Positions 7,644 to 16,830 of a stretch of DNA of 25,764 bases are shown one piece after another. The first letter of the stretch is position 1, and each line of letters begins with the position of its first letter. The DNA comes from an uncultured Prevotellaceae bacterium (GTDB lineage: Bacteria > Bacteroidota > Bacteroidia > Bacteroidales > Bacteroidaceae), in NCBI GenBank assembly GCA_902477365.1, contig CABSGW010000005.1, positions 1 to 25,764 of the forward strand, in the 5' to 3' direction. The notes under the pieces were generated by a model. The model saw only the letters and a list, made by a program, of their open reading frames with translations. It made no database searches and had not been told where the DNA came from. Made by a program: the position numbers and the translations under genes.

Positions 7644-8648
7644 TTATTTCTTCGCGCCATCATAGCCCCATTTCATGTAAGCTGCGCCCCATGTAAATCC
7701 GGCCCCAAAAGCTGTTAAGATTAAGTTATCACCTTTTTTCAACTGACGCTCATAATCCCACAATGCCAAAGGCAACGTACCAGCACTGGTGTTACCATAA
7801 CGCTGAATATTAAGCATTACTTTATCCATAGACAACTCTAAACGATGTGCTACAGCTTCAATAATTCTTACATTCGCTTGATGAGGAATAACCCATGCGA
7901 TATTTTCTTTATCCAATCCGTTACGATCGGCTATCAATGCACAAGCATCACTCATGTTAGTAACAGCAAATTTAAATACGGTTCTACCTTCCTGATGCAA
8001 ATAATGCATACGATGGTCTATTGTAAAATACGAAGGACCACAAACGGAACCACCGGCTTTTAAGCAAAGGAAAGGCAATCCTTTACCATCTGCACGCAAA
8101 TAGGAATCCTGCCAACCAAAATCCTCTGTGGTCGGCTCTACCATCACAGCCGCAGCTCCGTCACCAAAAATAGGACAAGTTGCACGATCAGTATAATCCA
8201 CGATAGAAGACATTTTGTCTGCACCTATCACAATTATACGTTTATATCGTCCACTCTGAATCAATGCTGCGGCAGTATCCATGGCAAACAAAAAGCCACA
8301 ACATGCCGCCTGCAAATCCATTGCATAAGCATTTTTCAGTCCCACACGTCCAACGACGATTGATGCCGTAGAAGGGAAATGATAATCCGGAGTACTTGTA
8401 GCCACGATTACGCAATCCACACTATCAGGATCAACTCCTGTTTTTTGCAGCAACTGTTTAGTTGCCTTGCGAGCCATATAACTTGTACCCAAACCTTCTT
8501 CGTTCAGAATACGACGTTCTTTTACTCCGATACGTGTCATAATCCATTCATCGTTGGTATCCACCATCCGAGAAAGTTCATCATTATTCAGAACATACTC
8601 GGGTACATATCCTCCGACTCCTGTAATTACAGCATTTATTTTTTCCAT
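7644..8648 (-). CDS. fabH: FabH, beta-ketoacyl-ACP synthase III
   Basis: Starts fatty-acid synthesis by condensing an acyl-CoA primer with malonyl-ACP. The 334-residue thiolase-fold protein has the triad Cys116 (AACCGF), His256 (PHQAN) and Asn286 (YGNTSAG), plus the C-terminal GAGFTWGA glycine-rich segment. The residue after the nucleophile is Cys117 where E. coli has Ala. It sits after rpmF, the common rpmF-(plsX)-fabH arrangement without plsX. Hairpins on both sides suggest its own expression control. Confidence 0.96.
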   Translation of the reverse strand: MEKINAVITGVGGYVPEYVLNNDELSRMVDTNDEWIMTRIGVKERRILNEEGLGTSYMARKATKQLLQKTGVDPDSVDCVIVATSTPDYHFPSTASIVVGRVGLKNAYAMDLQAACCGFLFAMDTAAALIQSGRYKRIIVIGADKMSSIVDYTDRATCPIFGDGAAAVMVEPTTEDFGWQDSYLRADGKGLPFLCLKAGGSVCGPSYFTIDHRMHYLHQEGRTVFKFAVTNMSDACALIADRNGLDKENIAWVIPHQANVRIIEAVAHRLELSMDKVMLNIQRYGNTSAGTLPLALWDYERQLKKGDNLILTAFGAGFTWGAAYMKWGYDGAKK

Positions 8649-8663
8649 TTGGTAAATCTATAA

Positions 8664-8697
8664 AAAGATACCGGCAATGAGGAATTTCCTCATCGCC
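8664..8697 (-). terminator. Terminator-like hairpin between rpmF and fabH
   Basis: On the minus strand GGCGATGAGG (8697-8688), AAATT and CCTCATTGCC (8682-8673) give a 10-bp stem with one G-U pair. After a 5-base gap (GGTAT) comes CTTTTT. It resembles an intrinsic terminator or attenuator that would lower fabH relative to rpmF. Confidence 0.65.
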
Positions 8698-8712
8698 TGT
8701 GCTGATTGATAT

Positions 8713-8898
8713 TTAGACAGCAGCCTCTTTTTCAATGGCTAGCTTACCTCTGTAATAACCGCAAGTAGAGCAAACCGTATGATAAACGTGCCATGCGCCA
8801 CAATTCGGGCAGATAGCCAACGTTGGAGCTACAGCTTTGTCATGCGTTCTTCTTTTCAGCGTTCTCGTTTTTGACTGTCTTCTTTTAGGATGTGCCAT
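8713..8898 (-). CDS. rpmF: Ribosomal protein bL32
   Basis: 61 residues starting MAHPKRRQSKTR, the invariant bL32 N-terminus. Two zinc-type CxxC pairs follow (Cys30/Cys33 and Cys43/Cys46), so this is the four-cysteine form. It follows yceD/DUF177 by 51 bases, a near-universal pairing, and precedes fabH. Part of the large ribosomal subunit. Confidence 0.98.
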   Translation of the reverse strand: MAHPKRRQSKTRTLKRRTHDKAVAPTLAICPNCGAWHVYHTVCSTCGYYRGKLAIEKEAAV

Positions 8899-8949
8899 TT
8901 TCTTTTATTATTTTAAAGTAGTAAATACACCTTTATTTATTATTGTTTC

Positions 8950-9447
8950 TCAACATTTATCTTCATCACTCCATTGACAGGACTCCACATCTTCATCAGT
9001 AAGAGTTGCCAAATGCTCATTCAAGCAAGCCACCATGTCCTTATTACATTGTCCTTCTTCGTGTACATGTTTTATAGGAATATTCAGCGCTACAAATTCA
9101 TAAATATACCACGACAAATCCAATGTCCCATCATCTTCTGGAAGAACTACAAACTCACCTGTATCTTCAAACGAATCTCCCAACTTGACTTTCAATTCAT
9201 TTTTTGTATCAATGGGTAGCACCATCTCGTCTAAACAACGATCACATGCCACTTTCACGATCCCTACAATAGAAAACCAAAGTTCATAGACTCCTGCGAT
9301 CTCACGAATCCGTATATTTGTTTTCAACTCACCGCCTAGAATCTCACTTCTATCTAATGAAGCAAAAAAAGCATCATCCAACAGAATATCTAAAGCCTCA
9401 TCTCCCCCTTCGGGAAATTGTAGAAAATCTATTTTATACTTATTCAT
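8950..9447 (-). CDS. YceD/DUF177 family protein, 23S rRNA accumulation
   Basis: About 165 residues. The family mark is CDRCLDEM followed by a basic/hydrophobic strand and a long acidic C-terminal half. Its constant neighbour rpmF confirms the assignment. E. coli YceD is needed for normal 23S rRNA levels. Start choice: a longer ATG lies at 9456, but the TAACTTTG promoter box (9471-9464) would then leave almost no leader, so the ATG at 9447 is preferred. The tail is strongly acidic (TDEDVESCQWSDEDKC). Confidence 0.88.
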   Translation of the reverse strand: MNKYKIDFLQFPEGGDEALDILLDDAFFASLDRSEILGGELKTNIRIREIAGVYELWFSIVGIVKVACDRCLDEMVLPIDTKNELKVKLGDSFEDTGEFVVLPEDDGTLDLSWYIYEFVALNIPIKHVHEEGQCNKDMVACLNEHLATLTDEDVESCQWSDEDKC

Positions 9448-9463
9448 ACGTAACATCGGCGTG

Positions 9464-9471
9464 CAAAGTTA
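9464..9471 (-). promoter_or_regulatory. Promoter -7 box for yceD-rpmF
   Basis: TAACTTTG on the minus strand (9471-9464) is a strong match to TAnnTTTG and is followed by GC. A TTTTC stretch about 23 bases upstream could serve as a poor -33 element. The box lies in the 57-base gap after the histidine kinase gene, so the housekeeping cluster need not depend on the kinase promoter. Confidence 0.65.
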
Positions 9472-9513
9472 CATTTTTTTTGGATACCCACACAGAAAAC
9501 CAAAGGAAAACTT

Positions 9514-10674
9514 TTATTTTTTCAACTCAACACGAAAGACAGTCCCTCTGCCCACCTCTGAACTTTTCACAAATATTTTACCCTTATGATACTCTTCAAC
9601 GATACGTTTCGCAAGAGAGAGTCCCAATCCCCAACCCCGCTTCTTTGTCGTAAATCCAGGTGTGAAAATATTCTTATATTGATTTTTAGCGATACCTCTC
9701 CCCGTATCACTTATCTCTATCACGATATGATCTGCCTGTTCAAAAGCAATAATCGTGATAGATCCTTTTCCTGACATCGCATCTATAGCATTTTTACAGA
9801 GATTTTCTATCACCCACTCGAATAATGCAGCATTTATACGAACCGATAACATTGAATCTTGAATTTCACAAACAATCTTTACTTTATCGGACGATCTTCT
9901 TGCAATATAATCAACCACATGCTGTACTACATTCAATAGTATTTCGGGTTTCAATTCCGGAATAGAACCTATTTTCGAAAAGCGTTCGGCTATTAACTGC
10001 AATCGATCCACGTCCTTCCCTAATTCCGGCAACAACAAATCATCGGGATAACTTTCTTTCAATATCTCTACCCACGCCATCAAGGATGATATAGGCGTTC
10101 CTAATTGATGTGCCGTTTCTTTCGAAAGTCCGACCCAGACTTTATTTTGTTCAGCTTTTTTGGAACTCAACAATGCAAAAATGGCTATTACCACAAAAAT
10201 CAAAACCACCCCCAACTGAACATAAGGATAACTGGCCAATCTTCGTAACATAATAGATTCCTCATAACAAATCTCAATATAGTCTACGCCATCATTACTT
10301 CCGTCATCCAAATCTATTCGCAACACACCACCGGCCGAACGCATATCTTCAACCTGTCTTCTCAAATAATCAACTGTATCTTTTCCGTCAATCGTCATAT
10401 TACGGAAAGTCAGTATCTCATTTTCTTTATTCACCACTACTACAGGAATTGTATTATTCCCATTTATCACCTTCAGAACCAGATTCAAATCTGTTGTTTC
10501 GTCTGCTGTATTCAATGAACGCATCGCCTCAGCCCAAATATCCATCCGATTACGTTCCTCACGCGATAAATCCTGAATCAAGAAATGAGAAACCACCAAG
10601 GATGCAACGGCTATCAATACAGCCGCTATGATTAAAATTATCTTGATTTGTTTGATTCGATCAACCCATTGCAT
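9514..10674 (-). CDS. Membrane sensor histidine kinase
   Basis: 386 residues. Transmembrane segments at about 11-33 and 152-172 bracket a periplasmic domain of about 115 residues, followed by a cytoplasmic kinase core. H-box KETAHQLGTP puts the phospho-acceptor at His189. N-box ENLCKNAIDA has Asn295, G1 is DTGRG (323-327) and G2 is GWGLGLSL (347-354). No HAMP domain is evident. No response regulator gene lies next to it, so it is an orphan here. It is divergent from the RND efflux operon and upstream of yceD in the same direction. The ligand is unknown. Confidence 0.92.
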   Translation of the reverse strand: MQWVDRIKQIKIILIIAAVLIAVASLVVSHFLIQDLSREERNRMDIWAEAMRSLNTADETTDLNLVLKVINGNNTIPVVVVNKENEILTFRNMTIDGKDTVDYLRRQVEDMRSAGGVLRIDLDDGSNDGVDYIEICYEESIMLRRLASYPYVQLGVVLIFVVIAIFALLSSKKAEQNKVWVGLSKETAHQLGTPISSLMAWVEILKESYPDDLLLPELGKDVDRLQLIAERFSKIGSIPELKPEILLNVVQHVVDYIARRSSDKVKIVCEIQDSMLSVRINAALFEWVIENLCKNAIDAMSGKGSITIIAFEQADHIVIEISDTGRGIAKNQYKNIFTPGFTTKKRGWGLGLSLAKRIVEEYHKGKIFVKSSEVGRGTVFRVELKK

Positions 10675-10905
10675 AAAAATTGCATTTCTGATATCATAAA
10701 GAGAACGCTCAGTTCTTATTTTTATTGCCTTTATTATGGATCGTTCTACCTATAACGTTCCTCACCAACATCCCTACCAACCTATTCTAACCCTCTCTTT
10801 TCATGTTACAAACATACAAACCCTTATTCACTTTTTAACCTCGCGAACCAAACATACAACTTACTTGTTAATAAAGCATAAGCATAAAGCAAGAAAACCC
10901 GAAAC

Positions 10906-10939
10906 TTTTCTCTCACTTCAAGTTTTTAGCGTAACTTTG
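10906..10939 (+). promoter_or_regulatory. Promoter for the RND efflux operon, within the 341-base kinase/adaptor gap
   Basis: TAACTTTG (10932-10939) followed by CACC is a strong -7 box. TTTTC (10906-10910) lies 21 bases upstream at the -33 position but lacks the final G. Transcription would start near 10945, giving a leader of about 70 bases. The rest of 10675-11015 is A/T-rich and holds no credible gene, no clear operator and no recognised kinase promoter. Confidence 0.65.
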
Positions 10940-11015
10940 CACCTGATTGTTTGGCTTTTACACTCTACAGATAGACTATTATTAATGAATAAATTCTTAC
11001 AAATCAAGTAACTAT

Positions 11016-12164
11016 ATGAAAAGTAAAATTGCTTATTTGATGCTTATCAGCATGGGACTATTTAGCTGCGGAAATAAAATGCAGTTAAACACTGGCGTAC
11101 AGGAATACGCTGTCATAACAGTAACAACCTCTACCAGCGAGTTGGAAGCGTCTTACCCCGCAACCATTAAAGGAAAGCAAGACGTAGAAATTCGTCCGAA
11201 AGTTTCAGGTTTCATCACCAAACTGTGTGTAGATGAAGGTGCAACAGTGCGTAAAGGACAAGCGCTCTTCATTATTGACCCTGTACAATATCAAGCTACC
11301 GCAAAAGCTGCTGAAGCGGCCGTACAATTGGCCGAGGCCAACGTTGCCACACAACGGCTTACGGTAAACAACAAAAAAGAATTGCATGCAAAGAAATTCA
11401 TCAGCGATTCCGATTTAGAAATTGCCCAAAATCAACTGGCATCTATGGAGGCTTCGTTGGCACAAGCTAAAGCAAACTTGATGAGTGCTAAAGATAATTT
11501 GGCTTTCACTACCGTCACTAGTCCGTCAGATGGTGTTGTTGGTACTATCCCCTTCCGTTTGGGAAGCCTCGTTAGTTCTTCAACCACTACCCCACTGACT
11601 ACTGTGTCTGATATTTCAGAAATGTATGTCTATTTTTCCATGACTGAAAAACAATTGTTGGCACTTACACGCGAAAGCCACGACATTGCTGAGGCTCTTT
11701 CCAAAATGCCTGCTGTTGGTCTGAAATTAGCGGATGGAAGCCTTTACGATCAAAAAGGAAAAGTAGAAACAGTCAGTGGAGTCATTGATCAAAACACCGG
11801 TTCTGTAAGTATGCGTGCAACATTTCCCAACCCGGGACGTATCCTACGCAGTGGTGGTACAGGTGTCATCTCTATCCCGACTATAACCAAAGACGCTATC
11901 TTGATTCCACAAAAAGCCACTTATGAAATTCAAGACAAGAAGTTTGTATACGTCGTAGGCAAAGATTCAAAAATCAAATCAACCGAAATCGGTGTATTAA
12001 GTTTGAATGATGGCCAAAATTATGTCGTAACCAGCGGTTTAAAAGCCGGAGACAGAATCGTTGTAGATGGTGTCAGCACGCTGAAAGACAATACAGAAAT
12101 CAAACCAATCACTCCTCAACAAGCTGACGCAGCTCGTAGAGCACAGGCCAGTCAGTCCAAATAA
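11016..12164 (+). CDS. RND efflux periplasmic adaptor (membrane fusion) lipoprotein
   Basis: 382 residues, AcrA/MexA family. A signal peptide ends in lipobox LFSC with Cys18 as the lipid anchor. Then come a first beta-barrel strand and half-lipoyl motif (IRPKVSGFITKLCVDEGATV, the IxxxVxG pattern), an alpha-hairpin rich in A, Q and E (about 90-160), a second lipoyl half (TVTSPSDGVVG) and a beta-barrel/membrane-proximal end (LKAGDRIVVDG). It joins the pump to the outer-membrane channel. First gene of a four-gene operon; 41 bases separate it from the pump gene. Confidence 0.95.
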   Translation: MKSKIAYLMLISMGLFSCGNKMQLNTGVQEYAVITVTTSTSELEASYPATIKGKQDVEIRPKVSGFITKLCVDEGATVRKGQALFIIDPVQYQATAKAAEAAVQLAEANVATQRLTVNNKKELHAKKFISDSDLEIAQNQLASMEASLAQAKANLMSAKDNLAFTTVTSPSDGVVGTIPFRLGSLVSSSTTTPLTTVSDISEMYVYFSMTEKQLLALTRESHDIAEALSKMPAVGLKLADGSLYDQKGKVETVSGVIDQNTGSVSMRATFPNPGRILRSGGTGVISIPTITKDAILIPQKATYEIQDKKFVYVVGKDSKIKSTEIGVLSLNDGQNYVVTSGLKAGDRIVVDGVSTLKDNTEIKPITPQQADAARRAQASQSK

Positions 12165-12205
12165 GGCTTTAGGAGTAAAACAACCTCTAATTTAGTTCAT
12201 TCATT

Positions 12206-15200
12206 ATGAAATTAGACAGATTTATAAATCGCCCGGTACTATCAACGGTAATCTCTATCGTAATTGTAATCTTGGGTGTATTGGGTCTGGTATCCCTTCC
12301 AATCACCCAATATCCAGATATTGCTCCTCCTACCGTAAGTGTTTCAACTTCATATACGGGAGCAGACGCACAAACCGTGCTTAACAGTGTTGTTGCACCG
12401 CTTGAAGAACAAATCAACGGTGTGGAAAACATGACTTATATGACCTCTTCGGCCACAAATACCGGTGAAGCTCGTATCCAGGTTTATTTCAAACAAGGAA
12501 CGGATCCCGATATGGCTGCGGTTAACGTACAAAACCGAGTATCCAAAGCACAGGGTCTTCTTCCTTCGGAGGTAACCCGTGTTGGTGTTGAAACCAGTAA
12601 ACGCCAAAACAGTATGTTGCTTGTATTCTCTGTGTATAGTTCAGACGACCGCTTCGACCAAGAGTTTCTTGAGAACTATGCAAAAATCAATGTCATTCCT
12701 CGTATCCAACGTGTTTCGGGTGTAGGTGATGCCATGGTGTTAGGTTCTGACTATTCTATGCGTATTTGGCTTAAGCCGGACGTTATGGCTCAATACCATT
12801 TGATGCCAGCCGATGTCTCACAAGCCTTGGCCGAACAGAATATTGAAGCAGCCCCCGGTACCATCGGAGAACGCGAAAACCAAACGTTCCAATACACATT
12901 GAAGTATAGGGGACGTCTTCAAACACCTGAAGAGTTTGGCGAGATTATTATCCGGGCCACTCCAGACGGAGAAGTTCTTCATCTCAAAGACATTGCAAAT
13001 ATTGAATTGGGACGTCTGACTTATGGTTTTACCAACAGAATGAACGGCCACTTGGCTGTATCCTGTATCGTATTCCAGACAGCAGGATCGAATGCGACGA
13101 CCATTATTAGAGAAATTGAAGAGTTATTGAAAGAATGTGAGGCCGACGCTCCTTCTGGGGTGAAGTTCAACGTTGCCCAAAATGCTAACGACTTCTTGTT
13201 TGCATCGATTCATGAGGTTATCAAAACGTTAATTGAAGCCTTTATCCTTGTATTTATTGTAGTATACATTTTCTTACAAGATTTCCGCTCAACACTTATT
13301 CCGGCCATTGCCATTCCGGTGGCATTGATTGGTACATTCTTTGTATTATACATCATTGGATTCAGCTTGAACCTTTTGACGCTTTGTGCGATGGTGCTGG
13401 CCATTGCCATAGTCGTCGACGATGCCATAGTCGTTGTCGAGGGTGTACACGCTAAATTGGACCAAGGATATAAATCGGCCAAAAAAGCATCCATAGACGC
13501 CATGGGAGAGCTCGGTGGAGCTATTATGTCCATCACCTTAGTCATGATGGCCGTATTCATACCTGTTAGCTTCATGAGCGGTACTTCCGGAACATTCTAT
13601 CGTCAGTTCGGTCTTACTATGGCTATTGCGATTGGTCTTTCTGCACTGAATGCGTTGACATTGAGTCCTGCTCTCTGCGCAATCTTGCTTAAGCCACACG
13701 ACCCCGATGCAAAGAAAAAAAGCACTTTCATCAGTCGTTTCCACGTAGCATTTAATGCATCTTACGACCGTTTGCTCAAAAAATACAAGAAAGGTACAGT
13801 TCATTTCATCCATAAACCATGGCTTACTCTTGGTTTGGTTGGTGCATCCATTGCCTTGCTTTTGTTCTTTATGAAAATTACTCCAACGGGCTTAGTACCC
13901 AATGAGGATACCGGTACCATCATGGCTGTCGTAGACTTGCCTCCCGGCACGTCTCAGGACCGTACAGAAGCTGTGCTGATGCAGGTTGACAGCCTCATTG
14001 CATCAAACCCAGCCATTGCCAGCCGTACCATGATTTCCGGTTACAGTTTCATTGGCGGACAAGGTCCTAGCTACGGTTCGTTTATCTGTAAATTGAAAGA
14101 CTGGGATGAGCGTTCTGTAGAACAACGTTCTGATTTCGTATCCGGTATGCTTTACCTCAAAGCTCGTGAGGTCATTAAAGATGCCCGCGTATTGCTATTC
14201 GCGCCTCCTATGATTCCTGGTTACAGTGTGTCGAATGGTTTCGAGCTTAACTTGCAAGATAAAACCGGTGGTAGCCTTGACAAGTTCTACGAAGTGGCTC
14301 AAACCTTTATCGAGAAACTGCAAGAACGTCCTGAAATTGCTCAAGCACAGACTTCTTTTAACCCACGCTTCCCTCAATATATGATTGATATTGATGCCGC
14401 AGCTTGTAAAAAAGCAGGTCTTAGCCCAAGCGATATCCTTGCTACACTACAAGGATACTATGGTGGTCTCTACGCATCAAACTTCAACAGTTTCGGTAAA
14501 TTGTACCGTGTCATGATCCAGGCAGATCCAAGTAGTCGCACCAATGTGGAATCCTTGCAAAGCATCAAGGTTCGGAATGGTGACGAAATGGCTCCTATAA
14601 CCCAATTCATGACCATGAAGAAGATCTACGGACCGGACAACATCAACCGTTTCAATATGTTTACTTCCATGACTGTCAATGGTTCTCCTGCTGACGGATA
14701 CAGTAGTGGACAAGCTATTAAGGCAATGGAAGAAGTAGCCCAACAATACCTGCCAACAGGTTATGGCTATGAGTTCTCGGGTATGACACGTGAGGAGCAA
14801 AGTGCCAGTGGCAGTACAACAACGCTTATCTTCATTTTATGTTTCGCGTTTGTTTACTTGCTCTTAAGTGCCCAATACGAAAGTTATATCCTTCCTTTGG
14901 CAGTACTTCTGTCTGTTCCGTTCGGTCTTGCAGGAAGCTTCCTCTTTATTCACGGTATGGGACTCATCAATAACATTCTCCCCATCTTAGGTGCTGCCGC
15001 CAACAACATATATGTGCAAATTGCATTGATCATGCTTATCGGTCTTTTGGCTAAAAATGCCATCCTGATCGTTGAGTTTGCATTGGAACGCCGCAAAATG
15101 GGTATGAGCATTACATGGGCCGCTGTATTGGGTGCCGGTGCTCGTTTGAGACCTATTCTTATGACCTCTCTTGCCATGATCATCGGTTTGCTTCCGCTTA

Positions 15201-15409
15201 TGTTTGCTTTCGGTGTCGGTGCTAACGGAAACCGTTCACTGGGTACCACTGCAATCGGAGGTATGCTCATTGGTATGATCTTCCAGTTGTTTGTAGTTCC
15301 TGCCCTCTTCGTAATCTTCCAGTATTTACAAGAGAAGATCACTCCTATGGTCTGGGAAGACATTGACAACACCGACGCAGAAACAGAGATTGAACAATAT
15401 TCTAAATAA
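12206..15409 (+). CDS. RND multidrug efflux pump, HAE1 (AcrB) family
   Basis: 1067 residues, full length for the family with 12 transmembrane helices and two large periplasmic loops. The N-terminus FINRPVLSTVISIVIVILG is typical. Proton-relay residues are present: Asp405-Asp406 in IVVDDAIVVVE (TM4) and Lys950 in LLAKNAILIVEF (TM10). The motif GxSxxxLxxSPALCA region reads LSALNALTLSPALCAILL. It is a proton-driven exporter of hydrophobic compounds such as bile salts or drugs; the substrate cannot be read from sequence. It lies between its adaptor and outer-membrane factor genes, with only 11 bases to the latter. Confidence 0.97.
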   Translation: MKLDRFINRPVLSTVISIVIVILGVLGLVSLPITQYPDIAPPTVSVSTSYTGADAQTVLNSVVAPLEEQINGVENMTYMTSSATNTGEARIQVYFKQGTDPDMAAVNVQNRVSKAQGLLPSEVTRVGVETSKRQNSMLLVFSVYSSDDRFDQEFLENYAKINVIPRIQRVSGVGDAMVLGSDYSMRIWLKPDVMAQYHLMPADVSQALAEQNIEAAPGTIGERENQTFQYTLKYRGRLQTPEEFGEIIIRATPDGEVLHLKDIANIELGRLTYGFTNRMNGHLAVSCIVFQTAGSNATTIIREIEELLKECEADAPSGVKFNVAQNANDFLFASIHEVIKTLIEAFILVFIVVYIFLQDFRSTLIPAIAIPVALIGTFFVLYIIGFSLNLLTLCAMVLAIAIVVDDAIVVVEGVHAKLDQGYKSAKKASIDAMGELGGAIMSITLVMMAVFIPVSFMSGTSGTFYRQFGLTMAIAIGLSALNALTLSPALCAILLKPHDPDAKKKSTFISRFHVAFNASYDRLLKKYKKGTVHFIHKPWLTLGLVGASIALLLFFMKITPTGLVPNEDTGTIMAVVDLPPGTSQDRTEAVLMQVDSLIASNPAIASRTMISGYSFIGGQGPSYGSFICKLKDWDERSVEQRSDFVSGMLYLKAREVIKDARVLLFAPPMIPGYSVSNGFELNLQDKTGGSLDKFYEVAQTFIEKLQERPEIAQAQTSFNPRFPQYMIDIDAAACKKAGLSPSDILATLQGYYGGLYASNFNSFGKLYRVMIQADPSSRTNVESLQSIKVRNGDEMAPITQFMTMKKIYGPDNINRFNMFTSMTVNGSPADGYSSGQAIKAMEEVAQQYLPTGYGYEFSGMTREEQSASGSTTTLIFILCFAFVYLLLSAQYESYILPLAVLLSVPFGLAGSFLFIHGMGLINNILPILGAAANNIYVQIALIMLIGLLAKNAILIVEFALERRKMGMSITWAAVLGAGARLRPILMTSLAMIIGLLPLMFAFGVGANGNRSLGTTAIGGMLIGMIFQLFVVPALFVIFQYLQEKITPMVWEDIDNTDAETEIEQYSK

Positions 15410-15420
15410 GAATTCCGATT

Positions 15421-16806
15421 ATGAAAAGAACCCTTATATGCATGATGTGTGCAACTGCTCTTTTGAGCAGCTGCCGCATCTACAAATCATACGATCGTCC
15501 TGAAAATTTACCGACAGACGGCCTCTATCGTGACACGACTTCTACCACAGGAGTTTTGATTTCGGATACGCTCAACTTTGGTAATACTCCTTGGAAAGAG
15601 GTTTTCACAGATCCTCTGCTGCAAGCACTTATCGAAAAAGGACTCGAACGTAATACCGATTTACAGCAAGCAGAACTTTCGGTGAAGCAGTCCGAAGCAG
15701 CACTCTCCAGTGCACGTTTGGCCTATTTGCCATCATTTGCGCTTGCTCCAACCGGAACATTGAGTAGTTTTGATCACAAAGCTGCAAGTAAAACTTATAC
15801 ACTACCTGTCACCGCAAGTTGGCAGCTTGATATCTTCGGAAGCCTTCGCAATGCAAACGCCAAAGCAAAATCAGCCTTGTTGCAAAGCAAAGCATACAAA
15901 CAAGCCGTACAAACCAAAGTAATAGCAGGCATAGCCAATGCTTATTACACCCTGCTGATGCTTGACGAACAGCTTGCTACTACTAAAGAAACCGCCGAAT
16001 TGTGGAAAAAGAATGTAGAGGTTATGCGTGCGATGGAAAAAGCAGCATACTCCAATGCTGCAGCCGTTAGCCAAAGTGAAGCCGCATACCATCAAGTATG
16101 CGCTTCCATTCCTACATTGGAGCAAAACATCCGTGAGACGGAAAATGCCCTGTCGGTATTGTTACGTGAAGCACCCCACGCCATAACCCGCAGTAAAATG
16201 AGCGTGCAAACATTCCCGTCTAATATGTCTGCCGGAGTTCCTATCCAGTTACTGTCCAATCGTCCGGATGTAAAAGCAGCTGAAATGAGTTTGCGTTCTG
16301 CATTCTACAACACCAATGCCGCTTACTCGGCATTCTATCCGCAAATCACCATCAATGGTACAGCCGGATGGAGCAATAACAGTGGAATAGGCATTATCAA
16401 CCCTGGTAAATTCATTGCAACAGCGGTTGGAACCCTCACCCAGCCCCTCTTTGCACGTGGTCAGTTGGTTGCCAATCTGAAAATTGCTAAGGCTCAACAA
16501 GAGTCAGCCCTGTTAGGTTTTGAACAAGCTTTGCTCAATGCGGGTGAAGAAGTTAGCAACGCCTTGTATCAATACCAGGCTGCCAACCAACAACAAGTAT
16601 CACGCGAACAGCAAGTAGCCTCACTCGACAAAGCATGCCAGGCTACAGAGGCTCTCTATCGGTTAGACAGCAATACCACTTATTTGGAAACATTGACAGC
16701 CCGTCAGTCGCTCTTAAGTGCACAATTATCACTCATCTCCGACAAATTCACAAGCATGCAAGCTGTTGTTAATTTGTATGCTGCATTGGGTGGAGGAAGA
16801 GACTAA
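15421..16806 (+). CDS. RND efflux outer-membrane factor (OprM/NodT family lipoprotein)
   Basis: 461 residues. Signal peptide with lipobox LLSSC (Cys18). Two repeated OEP domains follow: the first with LERNTDLQQAELSVKQSEAALSSAR and the second with LLSNRPDVKAAEMSLRSA, the standard NRPDV(R/K)AAE mark. A C-terminal coiled helix ends in LYAALGGG. It forms the trimeric outer-membrane channel for the pump. Same operon as the adaptor and pump, 24 bases before the acyltransferase gene. Confidence 0.95.
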   Translation: MKRTLICMMCATALLSSCRIYKSYDRPENLPTDGLYRDTTSTTGVLISDTLNFGNTPWKEVFTDPLLQALIEKGLERNTDLQQAELSVKQSEAALSSARLAYLPSFALAPTGTLSSFDHKAASKTYTLPVTASWQLDIFGSLRNANAKAKSALLQSKAYKQAVQTKVIAGIANAYYTLLMLDEQLATTKETAELWKKNVEVMRAMEKAAYSNAAAVSQSEAAYHQVCASIPTLEQNIRETENALSVLLREAPHAITRSKMSVQTFPSNMSAGVPIQLLSNRPDVKAAEMSLRSAFYNTNAAYSAFYPQITINGTAGWSNNSGIGIINPGKFIATAVGTLTQPLFARGQLVANLKIAKAQQESALLGFEQALLNAGEEVSNALYQYQAANQQQVSREQQVASLDKACQATEALYRLDSNTTYLETLTARQSLLSAQLSLISDKFTSMQAVVNLYAALGGGRD

Positions 16807-16830
16807 TCATAAACCTTTAAAGCAAAAACT

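Noticed and set aside
10736..11011. 91-codon plus-strand open frame before the efflux adaptor gene
   Set aside because: It spans the strong TAACTTTG promoter box at 10932-10939, has low-complexity composition and no recognisable domain.
13210..13575. 121-codon minus-strand open frame within the RND pump gene
   Set aside because: It is a mirror of the hydrophobic pump coding sequence; Met/Ala/Ser-rich with no domain.
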